Shown one piece after another: positions 16,899 to 25,558 of a stretch of 64,000 nucleotides of DNA. The position numbers were made by a program, and so were the translations under genes. Numbering within the stretch: position 1 is the first letter of the stretch; each line of letters begins with the position of its first letter. Below the pieces are notes generated by a model. The model was not told the DNA's origin. It made no database searches and saw only the letters and a program-made list of their open reading frames with translations. The stretch comes from a bacterium (lineage in GTDB: Bacteria; BMS3Abin14): contig CP070719.1 of assembly GCA_020350725.1 (NCBI GenBank), positions 2,180,701 through 2,244,700 of the forward strand, written 5' to 3'.

Positions 16899-19286
16899 AT
16901 GTCGAGGAAATTTCTTTCCCCCGATGAACTCAAAGGCATCGATGCCTGGTGGAGGGCGGCGAACTACCTCTCCGTTGGGCAGATATACCTGTACGACAAT
17001 CCCCTGCTCAGGGAACCCCTAAGCCCGGAGCACATCAAGCCCCGTCTCCTGGGCCATTGGGGGACGACGCCGGGGCTCAACTTCACATATGTCCACCTCA
17101 ACAGGGCCATCGTGGCCCGCGATCTCAACATGATCATGGTCGTCGGACCCGGTCACGGGGGCCCCGGAATAGTGGCCAACGTGTATCTCGAGGGCACCTA
17201 CTCAGAGGTCTATCCGGACATCTCCCGGGATTCGGAAGGCCTGAGAAAACTGTTTCGCCAGTTCTCCTTTCCCGGAGGCATCCCCAGCCATGTCGCTCCC
17301 GAGACCCCCGGGTCGATCCACGAGGGGGGAGAGCTCGGCTACTCCCTGTCCCACGCTTACGGGGCTGCCCTGGATAACCCCGACCTGATCGTCGCCTGCG
17401 TTGTGGGCGACGGCGAGGCAGAGACGGGGCCTCTGGCCGCCTCCTGGCATTCGAATAAATTCCTCAATCCCGTCAGCGACGGGGCGGTTCTGCCCATTCT
17501 CCATCTGAACGGATACAAGATCGCCAACCCCACACTTCTCGCCCGGATTCCGACCGAGGAGATCGAGAGCCTGTTCGTAGGATACGGATACCGTCCCTAC
17601 TTCGTTGAGGGTTCCGAGCCGGACGGGATGCACCAGCTGATGGCCGAGACAGTGGATGCCGTGGTCGCTCGCATTCAGGATATCCAGGAGAAAGCGCGGG
17701 CGGGAAGGCAATCGGGGCGGCCACGGTGGCCCATGATCATCCTGAGGACACCAAAGGGCTGGACGGGCCCCCGCGAGGTGGACGGGAGAAAAACCGAAGG
17801 ACACTGGCGATCACACCAGGTGCCCTTCGCCGATCTGCGGGATAACCCCGAGCACGTAGACCTCCTGGAAAAGTGGATGAGGAGCTATCGTCCCGAGGAG
17901 CTCTTCGACAAAACGGGACGGCTCCGGGCGGAGATCGCCCGGTTGGCGCCCGCCGGACAGAGGAGGATGGGAGCCAATCCCCACGCCAACGGTGGTATCC
18001 TGCTGAAGGATCTCAAGATGCCCGATTTCCGGCAGTACGGAGTCGATGTGCCCGCACCCGGTCAGGTGACCGCCGAGTCCACCCGCGTCCTGGGCCGGTT
18101 CCTTAGAGACGTGATGGCCCTGAACCGAGATCAGGTTAACTTCCGGGTATTCGGCCCCGACGAGACAGCTTCGAACCGCCTGAACTGCCTTTTCGAATCC
18201 ACCGACAGAACCTGGATGGAGAGCATCCTCCCCGATGATGAGAGCCTGTCGCCCGATGGCCGGGTCATGGAGATCCTCAGCGAACACGTCTGCCAGGGGT
18301 GGCTCGAGGGATATCTCCTGACCGGTCGGCACGGCTTCTTCTCGTGTTACGAGGCATTCATCCATATCGTCGACTCCATGTTCAATCAGCATGCCAAATG
18401 GCTCAAGGTCACCCAGGAGGAGATTCCATGGCGACGCCCCATAGCCTCTCTGAACTACCTCCTCACCTCCCATGTCTGGCGTCAGGACCACAACGGTTTC
18501 TCCCACCAGGACCCGGGATTCATCGACCACGTGGTCAACAAGAAAGCCGATGTCGTCAGGGTCTACTTCCCCCCGGACGCCAACTGTCTTCTGTCCGTTG
18601 CGGATCACTGCCTGAGAAGCAGGGATTACGTCAACGTCATCGTGGCCGGAAAGCAGCCTCAGGAGCAATGGCTCAGCATTGACGCCGCCATAAAACACTG
18701 CTCCGCGGGCATAGGGATATGGGGGTGGGCCAGCAGCGACAGGGGAGGTGAACCGGACGTCGTCATGGCCTGCTGCGGCGATGTCCCCACCCTGGAGACC
18801 CTGGCGGCGGTCGATCTCCTCAACGAACACCTGCCGGACCTGAGGGTCCGCGTCGTCAACGTCGTGGACCTGATGACCCTCCAGCCCCGGGAAGAGCATC
18901 CCCACGGCCTCACCGATCGCGACTTCGATACCCTTTTCACCGTCGACAGGCCCGTGGTCTTTGCCTACCACGGGTATCCCTGGCTCATTCACCGACTCAC
19001 CTACAGAAGAACCAACCACAGGAATCTGCACGTGAGAGGGTACAAGGAGGAGGGGACCACCACGACTCCCTTCGACATGACCGTGCTCAACGACCTCGAC
19101 CGGTTCGATCTGGTCATGGACGTTGTGGACAGGGTTCCCGGCCTCAGCTCCTCTGCGGCATACGTCAAGCAGGCCATGCGGGACAAACTCATAGAGCACG
19201 GCGAGTATATCCGCAGGCACGGCCAGGATATGCCCGAGATCAGGGCGTGGCGCTGGCCGGGGGAGCGAGTATGTTCCCTTCGGTAA
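16899..19286 (+). CDS. xfp: Xylulose-5-phosphate/fructose-6-phosphate phosphoketolase
   Basis: 795 residues, normal for the family. It splits xylulose-5-P (and often fructose-6-P) with phosphate to acetyl-phosphate plus an aldose phosphate, using thiamine diphosphate. Visible motifs: GPGHGGPG, the ThDP-binding [23 protein letters not shown], and [17 protein letters not shown] in the central domain. The ATG at 16899 has AAAAGGAG 8 nt upstream; the frame extends to 16794 but the extra residues are not conserved-looking. No acetate kinase or other pentose gene is adjacent, so its link to acetyl-phosphate metabolism is by family knowledge. Confidence 0.95.
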   Translation: MSRKFLSPDELKGIDAWWRAANYLSVGQIYLYDNPLLREPLSPEHIKPRLLGHWGTTPGLNFTYVHLNRAIVARDLNMIMVVGPGHGGPGIVANVYLEGTYSEVYPDISRDSEGLRKLFRQFSFPGGIPSHVAPETPGSIHEGGELGYSLSHAYGAALDNPDLIVACVVGDGEAETGPLAASWHSNKFLNPVSDGAVLPILHLNGYKIANPTLLARIPTEEIESLFVGYGYRPYFVEGSEPDGMHQLMAETVDAVVARIQDIQEKARAGRQSGRPRWPMIILRTPKGWTGPREVDGRKTEGHWRSHQVPFADLRDNPEHVDLLEKWMRSYRPEELFDKTGRLRAEIARLAPAGQRRMGANPHANGGILLKDLKMPDFRQYGVDVPAPGQVTAESTRVLGRFLRDVMALNRDQVNFRVFGPDETASNRLNCLFESTDRTWMESILPDDESLSPDGRVMEILSEHVCQGWLEGYLLTGRHGFFSCYEAFIHIVDSMFNQHAKWLKVTQEEIPWRRPIASLNYLLTSHVWRQDHNGFSHQDPGFIDHVVNKKADVVRVYFPPDANCLLSVADHCLRSRDYVNVIVAGKQPQEQWLSIDAAIKHCSAGIGIWGWASSDRGGEPDVVMACCGDVPTLETLAAVDLLNEHLPDLRVRVVNVVDLMTLQPREEHPHGLTDRDFDTLFTVDRPVVFAYHGYPWLIHRLTYRRTNHRNLHVRGYKEEGTTTTPFDMTVLNDLDRFDLVMDVVDRVPGLSSSAAYVKQAMRDKLIEHGEYIRRHGQDMPEIRAWRWPGERVCSLR

Positions 19287-19333
19287 CGTTATTGATCTGC
19301 TCCGACGTCTGCTGCGACCCATGTTCTTTCCGG

Positions 19334-19894
19334 TTACCGGAACTGCACTATCCCCTCGATATAATGGATGTAAAGGCCGGGATTTCCCTCCTGGATGCCG
19401 GCATTGGACATGTGTTGAGCCCGGTAGTTGAGCACGAACCGCCGGTTGAAACGGTAACCAACGGACAGGTGGCTGGTGAAGTGGAACCGGCCACCCGGAT
19501 CGCTTGTGCCGAATTCGTCACGTGTCAAATAGGTTGCGCTTATACCGGTGCCCCATCGCACCTTTTCTCCCTTTTTCCCGAAGATGACGACGGGACCAAG
19601 CGTTAATACCCCACCCTTTTCCCCAGCGGCCCTCAGAGCGCCGCCTGTCAGGTCGAGGTGGGTGGCCGCCCACCAACCTGACCGCTATGACCGCATCCAG
19701 GGTAGAGGTAAGACAAGGACAATGTCGACCTGCTCGAACTCTTCGTTGTTTTTACCGTCGCTGAGGCCCACTCGGGCACCGATGCTGATCGGATCCCTCC
19801 CCGAGGCGGATGATCCATGGGATGGAAACAGAACACCGACGAACATCAGGAAAATGACCGCGATACGATAGGATATTCCCATTAATCTCATCAC
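19334..19894 (-). pseudogene. PagL-like lipid A deacylase / acyloxyacyl hydrolase interrupted by in-frame TAG
   Basis: Reading leftward from 19894, a signal peptide (MMRLMGISY...FPSHGSSA) is followed by barrel sequence to LPLPWMRS, then TAG at 19687-19685, then in the SAME frame RSGWWAATHLDLT...FGKKGEKVRWGTGIS and the PagL-type active-site segment RAQHMSNAGIQEGNPGLYIHY, ending at 19334. No frameshift is needed: one stop codon splits an otherwise full-length gene of about 185 codons. PagL removes a 3-O acyl chain from lipid A in the outer membrane; His and Ser of HMSNAG are the catalytic pair. It may be a recent nonsense mutation, a base error, or readthrough. It converges on xfp. Confidence 0.8.
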
Positions 19895-19939
19895 CGCTCT
19901 CTCAGATCAGGTAATTGGCGGTGAAAAGATACCTGGTTC

Positions 19940-20659
19940 TCATGAACCGCCGAACACTTCCCTCAGGAGTTTCGACACCCGTGCCGCCGGGTCCTTGCGG
20001 ATCTTCCTCTCCTCCTCGCCCACCATGTGGAAGAGGCCCTCCAGGGCCCTGTTCGTCACGTAGTCCTCCAGGTCTACCGGTTCCTGATTTACAAATGGCA
20101 GGGATGTGTACCTGTCCACCAGTCGCTTGTAACTCTTTACCACTCCCGTCTGCCCCATCGATTCGGTGACGATCGGCCGGAAGAGAGCATGGAGCCCGTC
20201 GAAGGTCTTCTCCCGGAAGTACCCCGTCGCTGCCGTATCGTCTCCCCTCAGGATGTCGAAGGCGTCAACGATCGTCAGGTCCTTGATCGCCTGGTGGAAG
20301 ATACCGACGGCCTGAGGGGACGCCTTCTCAGCAGCCCGGTTCATGCTCAGGATGAATTCGTCCACATATGCGTCCATGCGGACCTTCCTCAGAAGCTTTT
20401 CGGCACCCTCCAGCTCATCGGGCACCGGGATGCGGATCTTGAGGTTCCCCAAATAGCCGTCCTCCCTGGAAACCGCCTGGACGGCATTATCCGTTCCGAT
20501 ATACAGCGCTTCCCTCAAGCCGGAGGCGACGGTCCTCTCGTCCTTGGTTCCCTCTGGCCGGGTGACCTCCTTGAGCAGGTCGTCGAGGAATCCCGGTCGC
20601 GCGGGCTGGGCGGAGGCCAGGACCATCAGGGTCGCCAGTAGCGGGACGAACTTTCTCAA
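19940..20659 (-). CDS. DUF4197 family exported protein
   Basis: 239 residues with a cleavable signal peptide (MRKFVPLLATLMVLASAQPA). The body matches the DUF4197 pattern: LREALYIGTDNAVQAVSR, GYLGNLKIRIPVP, MNRAAEKA and YKRLVDRY, with a C-terminal segment DLEDYVTNRALEGLFHMVGEEE. Function is unknown; proteins of this family are predicted periplasmic. Leftward, just upstream of the broken PagL-like gene (45 bases), so the two could share a transcript. Confidence 0.88.
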   Translation of the reverse strand: MRKFVPLLATLMVLASAQPARPGFLDDLLKEVTRPEGTKDERTVASGLREALYIGTDNAVQAVSREDGYLGNLKIRIPVPDELEGAEKLLRKVRMDAYVDEFILSMNRAAEKASPQAVGIFHQAIKDLTIVDAFDILRGDDTAATGYFREKTFDGLHALFRPIVTESMGQTGVVKSYKRLVDRYTSLPFVNQEPVDLEDYVTNRALEGLFHMVGEEERKIRKDPAARVSKLLREVFGGS

Positions 20660-20860
20660 GGTACCCTCCTTTTTACTCTGCGGACCTTTCTCCGGGGACC
20701 GTTTTCCGTCTTCGGGTCAGCAATTGGGCGCTGCTCATCACGGGGAAGAATCATACCACATCGCAGGCCTTCGGATCATCGCCGAAGGCACCCGAGTTTC
20801 TTAAAGGGTGGATCTGTCTCCAAATATGGTAATCTGTTCTGTGAAGGAGGTGCAGGGAGC

Positions 20861-21250
20861 ATGGCGGACGGAAAGGGCATCGGGTCGCTTGCGTTCCTGA
20901 CCCTGCTTTTACTGGTCCTTCTGACGGGCTGCCGTCATGAGGACCAGCAGGCGGGGCGTGCTTTGGGACCGGGAGGGGTGACCCGGGGAATGACCCGGGT
21001 GCAGGTCCAGGAGGCGATGCTGGATGAGGTTCGCCGACTGCAGATGGTGGGGCGGGTTAGAAATCCCTACAGTACGGAGCTCTACAGAACCCCTCAGGGG
21101 ACGATCTACGAGGTGATGTTCTATTACACCGGTTTGGAGGCGGGTGACAATCGGATCTCGGACGACGAACTGGTGCCGATCATCCTTCGGGACGGTGTTG
21201 TCGAGGGTTGGGGGTGGGACGAGTTGAGAAGCCTGGGAATCATCCCATGA
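20861..21250 (+). CDS. DUF3192-like lipoprotein
   Basis: 129 residues with a lipoprotein signal ending LLTGC (Cys about residue 24). The C-terminal half (YRTPQGTIYEVMFYYTGL...ISDDELVPIILRDGVVEGWGWDEL) resembles DUF3192, a small BamE/SmpA-like lipoprotein fold; the GMTRVQVQEAM phrase is the usual start of such domains. GAAGGAGG lies just upstream of the ATG. It precedes the putative selenoprotein by about 160 bases on the same strand. Function unknown; likely envelope. Confidence 0.72.
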   Translation: MADGKGIGSLAFLTLLLLVLLTGCRHEDQQAGRALGPGGVTRGMTRVQVQEAMLDEVRRLQMVGRVRNPYSTELYRTPQGTIYEVMFYYTGLEAGDNRISDDELVPIILRDGVVEGWGWDELRSLGIIP

Positions 21251-21408
21251 CAGCCGGCGGCTCGTTATCATATAATATCGACAGTAAATCAAGGGCGTTG
21301 AGTCAGTCCGTCGTTATCCCGTGTCGGGTGGAAGAGAGCCGTCTCACCCAAAGACCGGGGTATAAGGTCGAACCGTGACCGGTTTGAGTCCTCGCCAGGG
21401 GGGATCAC

Positions 21409-21702
21409 ATGAGAACAATTCTATGCGCACTGGTCCTGAGTCTTGCCGTTTTCAGCGTTGCTCTGGCCGAATCCATGACCTACGTTCTGCCGGTGCCGGG
21501 TGTCGTGTGAGGGAGCACAGCCGCGAGGGCCCGGCGGGCCGTCGGGGGACTGGAGGGGGTAACCGAGGTCAAGACGAGCATCCCCGATCACACATTGACG
21601 GTGACCTTCGATAGCGGGAGACTCGATCTGGAGAGGATCACCCGCGCCCTGAACGATGTGGGATATACCGTGGGGGAGGCGGAACTTCCGTCCAGGGATT
21701 AG
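21409..21702 (+). CDS. Probable selenoprotein: exported HMA-domain (MerP-like) protein with Sec34
   Basis: The frame ATG 21409 to TAG 21700 is open apart from one TGA at 21508-21510. Read as selenocysteine it gives 97 residues: signal peptide (1 to about 20, VFSVALA), then a heavy-metal-associated ferredoxin-like fold: PGVV-U34-GSTAARARRAVGG, LEGVTEVKTS, HTLTVTFDSGRLDLERI and TRALNDVGYTV. In HMA/MerP proteins the equivalent motif is GMxCxxC, so U34 falls exactly on the first metal-binding Cys; the second Cys is Thr here. A bSECIS-like hairpin follows (21521-21547). AGGGGGG precedes the ATG by 5 nt. The residues after the UGA stay strongly HMA-like, which argues against decay. Probable role: periplasmic metal or redox binding (inference). 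SelA/B/C/D are not in the window. Confidence 0.72.
21521..21547 (+). promoter_or_regulatory. Putative bacterial SECIS hairpin
   Basis: Starting 10 nt after the in-frame UGA (21508-21510), CC-x-CGA-x-GGCCC (21521-21532) pairs with GGGCC-x-TCG-x-GG (21536-21547) with two G-G mismatches and a GGC apical loop (21533-21535). The loop begins 22 nt after the UGA and opens with G, both within what is known for SelB-recognised bSECIS elements. Predicted by eye only. Confidence 0.55.
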
Positions 21703-21910
21703 AGAAGGAATAGAGGAGCCAGGAGTCAGGAGACAGGGCAAACTGAAGGCTGGAGGACCAAGGAAGAAGCCAACTGTTCTTCCTTTATCATCCATCATAC
21801 TTTCTTCCACCTTCCTAAAACAGGATCCTGATCTTCGATCATCAAGCCGGCAGCTGAGATAACGGTGATCGGATCACTGGTCACAAATCACGAATCACGA
21901 GGTTAAAACC

Positions 21911-22144
21911 ATGAAACACAACATGGGAACGGTGGACAGGGTTTTGAGGGCAGCCGCGGCGGTCGTCCTGGGATATCTGATCCTCACCGGTAAAGTGGGC
22001 GGCCTTCTCGCTGCCGTCCTGGGACTCTTCGCCGTCATGCTCATCGGCACCAGTATCTTAGGATACTGTCCTCCCTATCAGCTCCTGGGGATCAGCACCT
22101 GCAGGTGCGACGAGCACGGCAAGGACACGTCCTCTGCCGCTTAA
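21911..22144 (+). CDS. DUF2892 (YgaP transmembrane-type) protein
   Basis: 77 residues. The start KHNMGTVDRVLRAAAAVVLGYL, two hydrophobic segments and the end GYCPPYQLLGISTCRC are the standard layout of DUF2892, seen fused to rhodanese domains in YgaP. Three Cys cluster at the C-terminus. Follows the selenoprotein candidate by about 210 bases containing AATCACGAATCACGAGG words. Probably a small inner-membrane protein linked to sulfur or metal chemistry (inference). Confidence 0.88.
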   Translation: MKHNMGTVDRVLRAAAAVVLGYLILTGKVGGLLAAVLGLFAVMLIGTSILGYCPPYQLLGISTCRCDEHGKDTSSAA

Positions 22145-22179
22145 TGTCCTGACAGTCTGACGCTTTCAGTACGATTCCC

Positions 22180-22210
22180 GGCCGGTGCCGTGCGTTCGGT
22201 GCCGGCCTTT
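22180..22210 (+). terminator. GC-rich terminator-like hairpin after DUF2892 gene
   Basis: GGCCGGTGCCG (22180-22190) pairs over 11 positions (two G-U) with CGGTGCCGGCC (22197-22207), loop TGCGTT, followed by TTT and a pyrimidine-rich stretch. The U-run is short, so efficiency is uncertain. Confidence 0.6.
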
Positions 22211-22283
22211 GCCTGCCTTTCTGGCTCACCGGTTTCTTTCGGGGTGTCGCCGAGGGATTCGGTGAGAAACAGGGATCCGCGTC

Positions 22284-23126
22284 ATGAAATCCATCCTGCC
22301 CATAGTCCTGGTATGCTCCGCTTTGGCAGTCCTGGGTCTCCTGGTCCTGCAGATCTCCTACAGGTTCTTCACAGGGAGGGTCGTCGCTATGTGGTCCTCT
22401 GACCCGGGCAGGGCCTCGGAAAGGGACCGTTTTTCCCGGGCCCTGGTCCAGGGGCTGCCGGAGCCGGCGGTTCGTTTCTTCACCCATGCCGTACCGGAGG
22501 GTTCTCCTCTGTATTCCCGCGGGGTGTTCACGATCAGGGGCGCTGTCAGGGTCACCCCCAAGGCCCAATGGTCGGCCCTGAATGCCAGGGAGGTCCTCAA
22601 CCCGGGGCGTGGCTTCGTGTGGACTGCCCGTGTGGGGCGATTCCCCCTTGTCCTGAACGGAGCGGATTGCTATTTCCGTGGCAGAGGCATGGTCCGTTTC
22701 TCTCTCTTCGGCCTCCTGCCCGTCATCAGGCAGTCGGGTGCGGACGTTTCCCGTTCGTCCCTGGGCAGGCTGGCCCTGGAGTCCTTCCTTTGGGTGCCTA
22801 CGGTGTTCGTCGGCCGGGATGATATCGCCTGGGTTCAGACGGGAGAGGACAGCTTCGCCCTTCGCTGGGTCCAGGAGGGCGAGGACATACGGCTCCGCGT
22901 CCATGTCGATGGCGGGGGAGCGGTCGAAAGCCTGTGGCTTGACCGCTACGGCAACCAGACCGACGATGGTCGTTTCGATTATATCCCCTTCGGGGTGCGG
23001 GTCCATGAGGAGGGCTTTCTGGGCGGCATGAGGATCCCGGTCCGTCTTTCAGCGGGATGGTGGTTCGGGACGGAGCGGTATTTCGAGAGCGTTCGTATCG
23101 AAGTCAGGAACGCCGAATTCCGCTAG
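22284..23126 (+). CDS. DUF6544-like protein with N-terminal membrane anchor
   Basis: 280 residues: a hydrophobic N-terminal helix (about 4-28), then a soluble domain with PEPAVRFFTHAVPEG, FTIRGAVR, GRGFVWTARVG, DCYFRGRGMVRFSLFGLLPV, LALESFLWVPTVF and GWWFGTERYFESVRIEV. This arrangement resembles the DUF6544/DUF6920 group of uncharacterised proteins. No catalytic residues are known. Rightward single gene following a terminator-like hairpin. Confidence 0.72.
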   Translation: MKSILPIVLVCSALAVLGLLVLQISYRFFTGRVVAMWSSDPGRASERDRFSRALVQGLPEPAVRFFTHAVPEGSPLYSRGVFTIRGAVRVTPKAQWSALNAREVLNPGRGFVWTARVGRFPLVLNGADCYFRGRGMVRFSLFGLLPVIRQSGADVSRSSLGRLALESFLWVPTVFVGRDDIAWVQTGEDSFALRWVQEGEDIRLRVHVDGGGAVESLWLDRYGNQTDDGRFDYIPFGVRVHEEGFLGGMRIPVRLSAGWWFGTERYFESVRIEVRNAEFR

Positions 23127-23296
23127 AACCCCTTCGGCCGGGAGATCAGGAGACAGGAGACAGCACAGACGATGGCCGGAGGCGGGAGTGGAAGAGAAGG
23201 GGCAAGGGCTCTTTGCGCTGGTCGGTGCTTCTTTTTTCGGGTTTTCTCCCGACGCCTGGGTCCTGACTTCCGAATAACCTTTGGATCCCAGATCCT

Positions 23297-24316
23297 TTAG
23301 ATCTTCCCCTTCGCCAGCATCAGCCTGTTGGCCCACTTCTTCGCCGAGGATACGGCCCTTGCCCTCGGTTTGGCCCCCGTGATCAGGTCGAGGATGTGGT
23401 AGGTCTCCCTGTCTCGTTTCAGAAATGTGTTCACACAGCCCATGCAGGCGGTGACGATGCTGGCTCCATAGGCCTCCATTGTCACCCTCTCGGCGAACCT
23501 GGCGGCGAGCTCAGGATCCTGGGAACCGAGGCTTCCTCCCAGTCCGCAGCAGGCGGGTATCCTCTGATCGTCCACCTCCTCCACGGCGTTTGCAAGGATG
23601 GCTCTTGCCCGCTCCCGGATACCGTCCACATGGTAGAAAGGGCAGGGGTAGTGAAGATACAGGTCGTTTTCCGGAACCTTTTTCAGGAGGTCCTGGGGAA
23701 GGACCTCGAGAACATATTCGACCCGGACCCCAATTGGATAGAGGTCGAAGACCTTTCTGCAGTTGGCGCATCCGACGATGATCCGTTCAATACGGTACCC
23801 TCGGACCCGGTCCCTGATCCTGCTGACCGCCTCCCTGACCGGGACCGTGTCCCCCATCTGGAACAGGGGGTCGAAACAGCAGTCGAGGATCAGGCCGATG
23901 TCTTCACCGAGGGCCTCCGAGAGGATCCCCCGGGTGAGGGTGACCGCCTCCGGGCTCGTGCCGGCCAGGGAGCAGCCTGGCCAGAAGGCTGTCCTCGTCC
24001 CGTCGTAACGGACGAAAGGGGAGCGGTGTCCCCTCTCGGCGAAGCTCCTGGCTCCTTTGAGGGCTTCGGCTGCCTTCACGGGAACCCTTCCCTCGCGGAT
24101 AAGCCGCTCCTTGGTGGCGAACAGGGCACGGGAGGGGGAAAGATCGAGGGGGCACCTTCGGTCGCATCCCGTGCAGTTGGTGCACAGGAAGGACAGCTGG
24201 GGCCGGTTGGCGATGATGTCGCTGGGCTCGCCGTGCTTCTCGAGGAAGGGGCAGACCGTGGAGCATTGATCGCAGGCGGAGCACTGGTCGAGGAACTGTT
24301 CGACGGGATCGGACAT
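23297..24316 (-). CDS. CCG-domain (Fe-S) oxidoreductase, HdrD/GlcF-like
   Basis: 339 residues. N-terminal ferredoxin-like part holds CSACDQCSTVCP and CTNCTGCDRRCPLDL, two [4Fe-4S] sites. The C-terminal part has two cysteine-rich CCG-type modules (FWPGCSLAG...DCCFDPLF...GCANC; YPCPFYH...CCGLGG...ACMGC), as in heterodisulfide reductase HdrD and glycolate oxidase GlcF, where they bind noncubane clusters or haem. Partner subunit is not adjacent. Role: cytoplasmic thiol/disulfide or organic acid electron transfer (inference). Confidence 0.87.
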   Translation of the reverse strand: MSDPVEQFLDQCSACDQCSTVCPFLEKHGEPSDIIANRPQLSFLCTNCTGCDRRCPLDLSPSRALFATKERLIREGRVPVKAAEALKGARSFAERGHRSPFVRYDGTRTAFWPGCSLAGTSPEAVTLTRGILSEALGEDIGLILDCCFDPLFQMGDTVPVREAVSRIRDRVRGYRIERIIVGCANCRKVFDLYPIGVRVEYVLEVLPQDLLKKVPENDLYLHYPCPFYHVDGIRERARAILANAVEEVDDQRIPACCGLGGSLGSQDPELAARFAERVTMEAYGASIVTACMGCVNTFLKRDRETYHILDLITGAKPRARAVSSAKKWANRLMLAKGKI

Positions 24317-24386
24317 GGAGCGAAGTTATCAGATACAGGAGCCAGAAGCCAGAGGACAGGAGAAGGGGAGATCGGAAAAGAGAGAT

Positions 24387-24472
24387 TGGAGCATTAGAGG
24401 TTGCATATTGGATGTTCGAGAGCAAGAGGCCCGCCCACTGTTCCAACGGCCCGATGCTCTATTGCTCTAATG
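24387..24472. repeat. Dispersed hairpin element, copy 1
   Basis: Begins TTGGAGCATTAGAGG and ends CGATGCTCTATTGCTCTAATGATCC, so its ends are inverted repeats. The core 24410-24460 (GGATGTTCGAGA ... CTGTTCCAACGGCCC) is repeated at 25581-25631 with 42 of 51 positions identical and all nine differences transitions. Lies downstream of the CCG-domain gene, overlapping the 3' end of the GGQ-protein gene by a few bases. Confidence 0.72.
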
Positions 24473-24805
24473 ATCCACTTTCCCCCTCAACCTCTTTACC
24501 TCTCCTCTCTTCCTCTTCCCGGCCACTTCCCGCTCCCTGACCCCCTTGGATTTTCTGGTCGGGATCCTTTTTTTTCGCCTCCTTCGCCTCTCCCTCTCCT
24601 CCAGCTTTCCCGCCAAGCGCCCGAGGGCATCCTGTAGGTTGCGGTGCTGGGAGCGGTGAGACTGGCCGACGACGATGATGCCGGTGGGCAGATGCTTAAG
24701 GCGCACGGCGGATTCGGTGACGTTCCGGTGTTGGCCGCCGGGCCCCGAGGAACGGAAGGTCTTGATCTCGCACTGCATTTTCAGCTGATCGAGGTCGGTG
24801 GTCAT
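24467..24805 (-). CDS. Release-factor-like GGQ protein (ArfB/PrfH type)
   Basis: 112 residues consisting of a single GGQ domain, [18 protein letters not shown] (GGQ at 23-25), and a very basic C-terminal tail ([15 protein letters not shown]...). There is no codon-recognition domain. ArfB-type proteins with this layout hydrolyse peptidyl-tRNA on stalled ribosomes, with the basic tail entering the empty mRNA channel; that role is likely here but the tail sequence differs. Single leftward gene. The last bases overlap the repeat element. Confidence 0.82.
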   Translation of the reverse strand: MTTDLDQLKMQCEIKTFRSSGPGGQHRNVTESAVRLKHLPTGIIVVGQSHRSQHRNLQDALGRLAGKLEERERRRRRKKRIPTRKSKGVREREVAGKRKRGEVKRLRGKVDH

Positions 24806-24969
24806 GGGGCAAGGATACAGGAGACCGAGGAGTGGATATAGTGCAAATATTGAACTGCAGAGGACAGGAAGGTCATCCGGAGAGAGGCGGCATATTGACG
24901 CCTGGAAACCGGACCCTGGAATTCAGGGTTAGTCCTTGTGTGCTCTGTGGTCCAGGTTTGAATAGCCCG

Positions 24970-24997
24970 TTGACATTTATGCCTGGACCATTATATT
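24970..24997 (+). promoter_or_regulatory. Sigma-70-type promoter of the rhodanese gene
   Basis: TTGACA at 24970-24975 and TATATT at 24992-24997, 16-bp spacer, in an AT-rich stretch that is unusual for this GC-rich window. Further TATAAT words follow at 25002 and 25012. Gene start is 52 bases downstream. Confidence 0.68.
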
Positions 24998-25048
24998 AGA
25001 CTATAATGTTTCTATAATTTAACTGGGTACTACAGGAGTTCAAAGCCC

Positions 25049-25498
25049 ATGAAAAAAATCCTTCTTTTCCTCCTGCCCCTTGTCATTCTGGCTGTTTTTA
25101 TCGGCTACTCCTTCGTCTCGTCCTCAGCGGAGACGGCCGGGGTGCAGTACGTCGATGCCGAGACATTCAGGGGATGGCTGATGAACCGGAGCGCCATCGT
25201 GGTGGACGTTCAGACCTATGACGGTTACATGAAGAGCCACTTCCCGGGCTCCATACCCACCCACGCCTACCCTGTTAATTCACCTTCACAGATAAAACGG
25301 GTGGAGTCCATCGTCCCCATTCTAATGCAGTCTGGTAAACCAGTTGTCCTGGTCTGCTTCGGCGGCATCACCGGCGCTCCCAACGCCCGGGGGGTCCTGG
25401 TCTCCAAGGGCGTGCCCGGCAAACGCCTTTATGTGCTCAGGGGCGGCTCCTGGGGGTTCCCCTGGAAAGAGATGATGGTTGCGGGGGGAGGCGGATAG
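25049..25498 (+). CDS. Exported rhodanese-like protein
   Basis: 149 residues with an N-terminal signal/anchor (MKKILLFLLPLVILAVFIGYSF). The rhodanese fold shows VQYVDAETFRGWL, AIVVDVQTYDGYMKSHFPGSIP and the active-site loop VLVCFGGITGAPNARGV with a single Cys, followed by LYVLRGGSWGF. Such proteins transfer sulfur or sense oxidants; here it would be periplasmic. A strong promoter lies just upstream. Flanked on both sides by repeat elements. Confidence 0.85.
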   Translation: MKKILLFLLPLVILAVFIGYSFVSSSAETAGVQYVDAETFRGWLMNRSAIVVDVQTYDGYMKSHFPGSIPTHAYPVNSPSQIKRVESIVPILMQSGKPVVLVCFGGITGAPNARGVLVSKGVPGKRLYVLRGGSWGFPWKEMMVAGGGG

Positions 25499-25558
25499 GA
25501 TGGGAGGATCGGATGGTTTAATGCATTAATACATTGGACCATTAGAGCACTGGAAAAC

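Noticed and set aside
17811-19322. 503-codon open frame antisense to phosphoketolase
   Set aside because: A shadow of a highly conserved, GC-rich gene; the + strand protein carries all the family motifs.
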